64,000 nucleotides of DNA from Bacteroidales bacterium UBA6397 (GTDB taxonomy: Bacteria; Bacteroidota; Bacteroidia; Bacteroidales; UBA932): assembly GCA_002439875.1 (NCBI GenBank), contig DJQB01000038.1, forward strand, positions 1 through 64,000, written 5' to 3'. Below, in pieces: positions 60,261 to 64,000 of this stretch (within the stretch, counting starts at the first letter, position 1; every line of letters starts with the position of its first letter). The position numbers were made by a program, and so were the translations under genes. A model generated the notes under the pieces. It ran no database searches. It saw nothing but the letters and a program-made list of their open reading frames with translations, and was not told the DNA's origin.

Positions 60261-60499
60261 TATTTATTATCAATCTTCTCGATTTTGTCAGGAGTCTTGG
60301 CCGTGGAATTGAGATCCTTGTCAATGTCACTGATCTGGTTCTCAACCTCATTCATGCCTTGCTTGAAGCTCTTGACACCTTTTCCAAGGCCCTTCATGAG
60401 TTCAGGAATCTTTTTTCCACCAAAAAGGAGAATGATGACAAGGGCGATGATCACCACCTGCCAAGGACCTACAACGCCCAAAGGAACTATAAAAAACAT
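60260..60499 (-). CDS. tatA: Twin-arginine translocase subunit TatA/E
   Basis: A 79-residue protein with one membrane helix (about 10-27, WQVVIIALVIILLFGGKK), the FGGKKIPEL hinge and an amphipathic helix (ELMKGLGKGVKSFKQGM), then a polar acidic tail. TatA polymerises to form the passage for folded proteins. No TatB-like gene is adjacent, which fits minimal TatAC systems. It lies 32 bases after the thioesterase gene in the same operon. Confidence 0.93.
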   Translation of the reverse strand: MFFIVPLGVVGPWQVVIIALVIILLFGGKKIPELMKGLGKGVKSFKQGMNEVENQISDIDKDLNSTAKTPDKIEKIDNK

Positions 60500-60531
60500 A
60501 ATCTAAAATTAAATTAATGTGTTATCAAAAT

Positions 60532-60945
60532 CTATCTGTCGTTTATGTGAGCCTCAATTGCTTTGACCAACTTTTCAGGGCAGCGTACCGGTCGTCCGGT
60601 CTCCTTGTTCAGGAAGCCGAGCGAGACTCTGCCCTCCACGCAAAGTACACCGTCTTGATTATAAACCGCCTGCCTTACATAAAGCTTAGCCATCGGCACA
60701 TCATCGATCATTGCTACAGCACGGACCACATCCCCCATCCTGGCCGGATACCGATAACGGCATTCTACAGTAACGATCGGAATGGTCACGCCGTCCTCCT
60801 CGCATTTCTCTATCGGATAGCCGCAATCGATCATCAGGCTGTTCCTCGCGCACTCAAAGTATCGGATGTAATTCGAGTGATGTACGATGCCCATCTGGTC
60901 GGTTTCGTAGTATCGGACTGGGAAAGATGTCTCAGAATATACCAT
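60532..60945 (-). CDS. Acyl-CoA thioesterase, YbgC/4HBT hotdog family
   Basis: A 137-residue single hotdog-fold protein. The catalytic Asp lies in RYYETDQMGIVHHSNYIRYFE (residues about 10-30), the classic 4-hydroxybenzoyl-CoA thioesterase motif. It hydrolyses acyl-CoA; in Proteobacteria YbgC relatives sit with the Tol-Pal system, but here it lies between valS and tatA (gaps of 36 and 32 bases), so context does not define the substrate. Confidence 0.9.
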   Translation of the reverse strand: MVYSETSFPVRYYETDQMGIVHHSNYIRYFECARNSLMIDCGYPIEKCEEDGVTIPIVTVECRYRYPARMGDVVRAVAMIDDVPMAKLYVRQAVYNQDGVLCVEGRVSLGFLNKETGRPVRCPEKLVKAIEAHINDR

Positions 60946-60981
60946 AACAAAAATGTTTACAATTACAACAAGTTTGTTTTA

Positions 60982-63645
60982 CTACTTATTTTTCAATGCG
61001 GCGAGAGCTTTTTCGTAGCTTTCTATCTTTGATAGGCTGTCTGCCTCCTTCTTGCGCTCCAAAGCCACGACTTTCTCAGGAGCATGGGCTACAAAGCTTT
61101 CATTTGACAGTTTCTTCCTCACAGATTCAAGAAAGCCACGCTGATGTTCCAGCTCGGTCTCGATCTTCCTGATCTCCTCCTCGACATCAACGAGCCCCTC
61201 AAGCGGAACAAAGAGTTCTACTGTACGGACAAGCAATGAGACACCGGCTGCATCACCGAAATCAGCAACATTCTCCACCGAAGAGATGTTGGCAAGCTTG
61301 GTAATCACAGGAAGCATATTCATTGGAAAATCACCCTTTACTTTCAAGGCCAGACTCTCCTTTGGTGAGAGGTTCTTCTGCTGACGGATTCCACGGATTC
61401 CGTTCACAGCCTCCTGGGCGATTCCGAACTCTTCGATGACTTTTTCATCGGCAGAGCCTGCCTTAGGAGTTGGTTGGTACATGATGGTCTCCCCTTCCTT
61501 ACGCTCAGCCATGGACTGCCAAAGTTCCTCCGTGATGAACGGCATCACTGGATGAATCATCTTCAGCAACTTTTCAAAGAATATGATGGTGGCGTCATAC
61601 GTTGCCTTGTCGATGCTCTCACCATATGTCGGCTTGACGGACTCAAGATACCATGCACAGTACTCATCCCAGAAAAGCTTATAGATGCTCATTAAGGCAT
61701 CTGATATTCTGAACTTGGAATAATGGTCCTCGACCGAAAGAATCGTCTGATTTAACTTATTCTCGAACCAATTTACTGCCAAGTCATTAACTTCACTTTG
61801 CTGAAGCTTTTCATCAACCGTCCAGCCTTGTACAAGACGGAATGAGTTCCAGATTTTGTTACAGAAATTTCTTCCCTGCTCAACCTGTGACTCATCATAG
61901 AAAATGTCGTTGCCGGCTGACGAGCAAAGAAGCATGCCAATCCTCACGGCATCGGCTCCATACTTGGCGATGAGGTCAAGTGGATCCGGGGAGTTGCCGA
62001 GGGTCTTTGACATCTTCCTGCCAAGCTTGTCGCGGACGATTCCCGTGAAGTAAACGTTGCGGAAAGGGATGTCGTTCATGAACTCGTCCCCTGCCATGAT
62101 CATCCTGGCGACCCAGAAGAATATGATATCCGGACCAGTAACCAAATCATTTGTAGGATAGTAATAAGAAAGATCCTTGTTCGGCACGCGCTCCGGATGT
62201 CCAGGTTTCTGAGGATCGAACACGGAGATCGGCCAGAGCCAGCTGGAGAACCATGTGTCGAGCACATCGTCATCCTGCCTGAGGTCAGCGGCTGTTAGAG
62301 ACGGATTGATCTTCTGAGCAGCGGCAAGAGCCTTCTCTGGAGTCTCCTCGACGACAATCTGTCCGTCAGGAAGATAGTATGCCGGGATCCTCTGTCCCCA
62401 CCAAAGCTGACGGGAGATGCACCAGTCGTGGGCGTTCTCCATCCAATGACGGTAGGTGTTGCGGTACTTGTCAGGAATAAACTTTATCTTGCCGGACTCG
62501 ACACTTTCAAGAGCCTTGGCCGCAAGATCTTCCATCTTCAGGAACCACTGTGCGGAGAGCTTAGGCTCGATGACGGCATTGGTTCTTTCTGAATATCCCA
62601 CCGGTGAGGTGTATTCCTCCACCTTGACAAGATTGCCGGACTCCTCCAACATCTTGACAATCTTCTTTCTGGCATCAAAGCGATCCTCTCCGACCAGAAT
62701 CTGAGCCTTCTCATTCAGACGCCCGTGGTCATCGATGATGTCCAAGACAGGAAGATTGTGGCGAAGGCCAATCTCGTAGTCGTGGGCATCGTGTGCAGGA
62801 GTTACCTTTAGGCATCCTGTTCCGAAATCCATCTCGACATAGCTATCTTCAATGACGGGAATCTCTCTATTAATCAGAGGAATAAGCACTTTCTTACCTT
62901 TCAGCCAATGATGCCTCTCATCGGCTGGATTCACGCAAATCGCAGCGTCAGCCATGATTGTCTCCGGACGGGTTGTGGCAATCACAAGATACTTGTCGGT
63001 CGGATTGCCGTTGCCGTCGGAAACATAATATTTAAGGTGATAGAAATGGCTCTTGGTGTCTCTGTGGATGACCTCGTCGTCACTGATCGCAGTCAGAGCG
63101 ACAGGATCCCAGTTGACCATGCGCACACCTCTATATATCATCCCTTTCTTGTAGAAGTAGCAGAATGTGGCGATCACAGCGTCAGAAAGCTCAGGCTCCA
63201 TCGTGAACCTCGTGCGGTCCCAGTCACAGGAAGCACCCAACTTGCGAAGCTGATTGAGAATGATCCCGCCGTGTTCCTCTTTCCACTCCCAGGCATGTTT
63301 CATAAACTCCTCACGGGTAAGGTCTTCCTTTGATATTCCCATACCCTTGAGCTTGGCGACCACCTTGCTTTCCGTGGCGATGGAGGCGTGGTCGGTACCT
63401 GGAACCCAGCAGGCGTTCTTGCCATCCATCCTGGCCTTGCGAATCAACACATCATTCAATGTGTTGTTCAGCACGTGGCCCATGTGAAGGATTCCCGTCA
63501 CGTTTGGCGGCGGAATGACTATCGTGTAAGGCTCTTTATCATTTGGTTCAGAGTGGAAGCATTTATGCTCGGCCCACCATGCATACCATTTGTCTTCAAC
63601 TTCCGCCGGATTGTACTTTGCGGAAAGCTCTTTTTTCTCGCTCAT
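60982..63645 (-). CDS. valS: Valyl-tRNA synthetase
   Basis: Class I aminoacyl-tRNA synthetase of 887 residues. The HIGH motif appears as GILHMGHVLN near residue 45 and KMSKS as GRKMSKTLGNS near 530. Between them lies the CP1 editing domain (about 185-330, IATTRPETIMAD). An anticodon-binding helical domain and a C-terminal coiled coil (last 70 residues, EEEIRKIETELEHQRG) complete it. ATG 63645 is preferred to an upstream in-frame start at 63666, which coincides with the predicted transcription start. It heads the operon running to the dipeptidase. Confidence 0.96.
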   Translation of the reverse strand: MSEKKELSAKYNPAEVEDKWYAWWAEHKCFHSEPNDKEPYTIVIPPPNVTGILHMGHVLNNTLNDVLIRKARMDGKNACWVPGTDHASIATESKVVAKLKGMGISKEDLTREEFMKHAWEWKEEHGGIILNQLRKLGASCDWDRTRFTMEPELSDAVIATFCYFYKKGMIYRGVRMVNWDPVALTAISDDEVIHRDTKSHFYHLKYYVSDGNGNPTDKYLVIATTRPETIMADAAICVNPADERHHWLKGKKVLIPLINREIPVIEDSYVEMDFGTGCLKVTPAHDAHDYEIGLRHNLPVLDIIDDHGRLNEKAQILVGEDRFDARKKIVKMLEESGNLVKVEEYTSPVGYSERTNAVIEPKLSAQWFLKMEDLAAKALESVESGKIKFIPDKYRNTYRHWMENAHDWCISRQLWWGQRIPAYYLPDGQIVVEETPEKALAAAQKINPSLTAADLRQDDDVLDTWFSSWLWPISVFDPQKPGHPERVPNKDLSYYYPTNDLVTGPDIIFFWVARMIMAGDEFMNDIPFRNVYFTGIVRDKLGRKMSKTLGNSPDPLDLIAKYGADAVRIGMLLCSSAGNDIFYDESQVEQGRNFCNKIWNSFRLVQGWTVDEKLQQSEVNDLAVNWFENKLNQTILSVEDHYSKFRISDALMSIYKLFWDEYCAWYLESVKPTYGESIDKATYDATIIFFEKLLKMIHPVMPFITEELWQSMAERKEGETIMYQPTPKAGSADEKVIEEFGIAQEAVNGIRGIRQQKNLSPKESLALKVKGDFPMNMLPVITKLANISSVENVADFGDAAGVSLLVRTVELFVPLEGLVDVEEEIRKIETELEHQRGFLESVRKKLSNESFVAHAPEKVVALERKKEADSLSKIESYEKALAALKNK

Positions 63646-63672
63646 ATTCTCGCTTATAATATACAAAGTTTA

Positions 63673-63701
63673 CAAAGATAGCACAATTTTCACTAAATTT
63701 G
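63673..63701. promoter_or_regulatory. Divergent -7 boxes, valS and DUF3467 gene
   Basis: Minus-strand TATCTTTG (63680-63673) for valS and plus-strand TAAATTTG (63694-63701) for the DUF3467 gene, back to back. Matching -33 elements are unclear. Confidence 0.4.
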
Positions 63702-63722
63702 CCTTAAAAATACACACATACT

Positions 63723-64000
63723 ATGGAAGAGAAGAAAGAAATAAGTCTGGAAATCCGTCCGGAAGTGGCAAAGGGCACATATTCAAACCTTGCAATAATC
63801 ACGCACTCGCACAGTGAGTTCATCATCGACTTCGCCACCATCCTACCCGGATTGCCAAAGCCCGACATCAGCAACCGTATCGTGATGACTCCGGAGCACG
63901 CAAAGAGGCTTCTCAACGCCTTGATGGATAATGTCACAAAATTCGAATCTCAATTCGGTCTCATCAATCTCGGCGGAGGACAAGCCCAACAAGGCGGCAC
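63723..64000 (+). CDS. DUF3467 family protein, cut at window end
   Basis: An open frame from ATG 63723 runs off the window after about 92 codons. The sequence (MEEKKEISLEIRPEVAKGTY, then SEFIIDFATILPG and RIVMTPEHAKRLLNAL) matches DUF3467, a small protein of about 100 residues common in Bacteroidota and of unknown function. Its last visible residues are Gly/Gln-rich, so the stop is probably close. A -7 box lies 22 bases upstream. It diverges from valS. Confidence 0.85.
   Translation, partial: MEEKKEISLEIRPEVAKGTYSNLAIITHSHSEFIIDFATILPGLPKPDISNRIVMTPEHAKRLLNALMDNVTKFESQFGLINLGGGQAQQGG

Noticed and set aside
1..64000. CRISPR array, prophage, conjugative genes, restriction or toxin systems
   Set aside because: No regularly spaced repeats, integrase, transposase, portal or defence proteins were found among the genes.
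1..64000. tRNA or rRNA genes
   Set aside because: No T-arm or anticodon-arm patterns noticed in the spacers; a tRNAscan-SE run would settle this.

Overview
The window is a stretch of core chromosome from a member of the Bacteroidota, most likely order Bacteroidales. Four lines of evidence support this. Promoters have the form TTTG-N19..23-TAnnTTTG, and starts lack Shine-Dalgarno sequences. Rho carries a long disordered insert. The lineage-typical families TamL-like OMP85 lipoprotein, DUF3467, PorT-like barrel, GIN-domain protein, Ig-like lipoprotein and PPi-type phosphofructokinase are present. GC content looks close to one half in genes, with AT-rich spacers. A cysteate-synthase-like gene points to a sulfonolipid producer such as Alistipes/Rikenellaceae or a related uncultured gut lineage; this placement is an inference.

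Layout. 1-448: gene-free stretch with strong hairpins, possibly an RNA gene. 449-1798: MATE transporter. 1844-6357: carAB, preceded by a leader ORF that runs through an intrinsic terminator (pyrL-like attenuator). 6431-11232 (-): rho and lptD. 11273-12451: an amidase divergent from lptD, with 40 bp between two TTG start codons. 12452-16268: AT-rich spacer, then dnaA-pepD-rpe. 16265-20971: birA (-) divergent from rsfS-ftsH-cdsA-psd. 20973-30312 (-): tightly overlapping operon ligA-brkB-spoT-Ig lipoprotein-barrel protein-ispG. 30488-31717: PPi-phosphofructokinase. 31740-38450 (-): arginine decarboxylase, SpoU methyltransferase, and a receiver/ATP-grasp fusion protein paired with a GH13 amylase. 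38603-40816: tamL. 40827-45184 (-): rlmD-type methyltransferase, Na/Pi transporter, A-type flavoprotein. 45383-49052: rarA, Ca/Na antiporter, cysteate synthase. 49053-49601: repeat-rich gene-free island. 49602-52074 (-): acyltransferase and queA. 52555-55424: XRE regulator, pyrD, cinA. 55503-63645 (-): valS-thioesterase-tatA-tatC-abcF-GIN protein-dipeptidase. 63723-end: DUF3467, cut by the window.

Most genes are housekeeping: pyrimidine synthesis (carAB, pyrD), replication and repair (dnaA, ligA, rarA), envelope biogenesis (lptD, amidase, tamL, cdsA, psd, tat), stringent response and translation (spoT, valS, queA, rsfS). No prophage, conjugative element, CRISPR array, defence island, tRNA or rRNA was seen. 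The signals most worth following up are the carAB leader, the tandem-receiver PPDK-like protein, the inverted-repeat island at 49.1-49.6 kb, the structured stretch at 0.1-0.35 kb, and the disordered Rho insert with AT-hook-like motifs.
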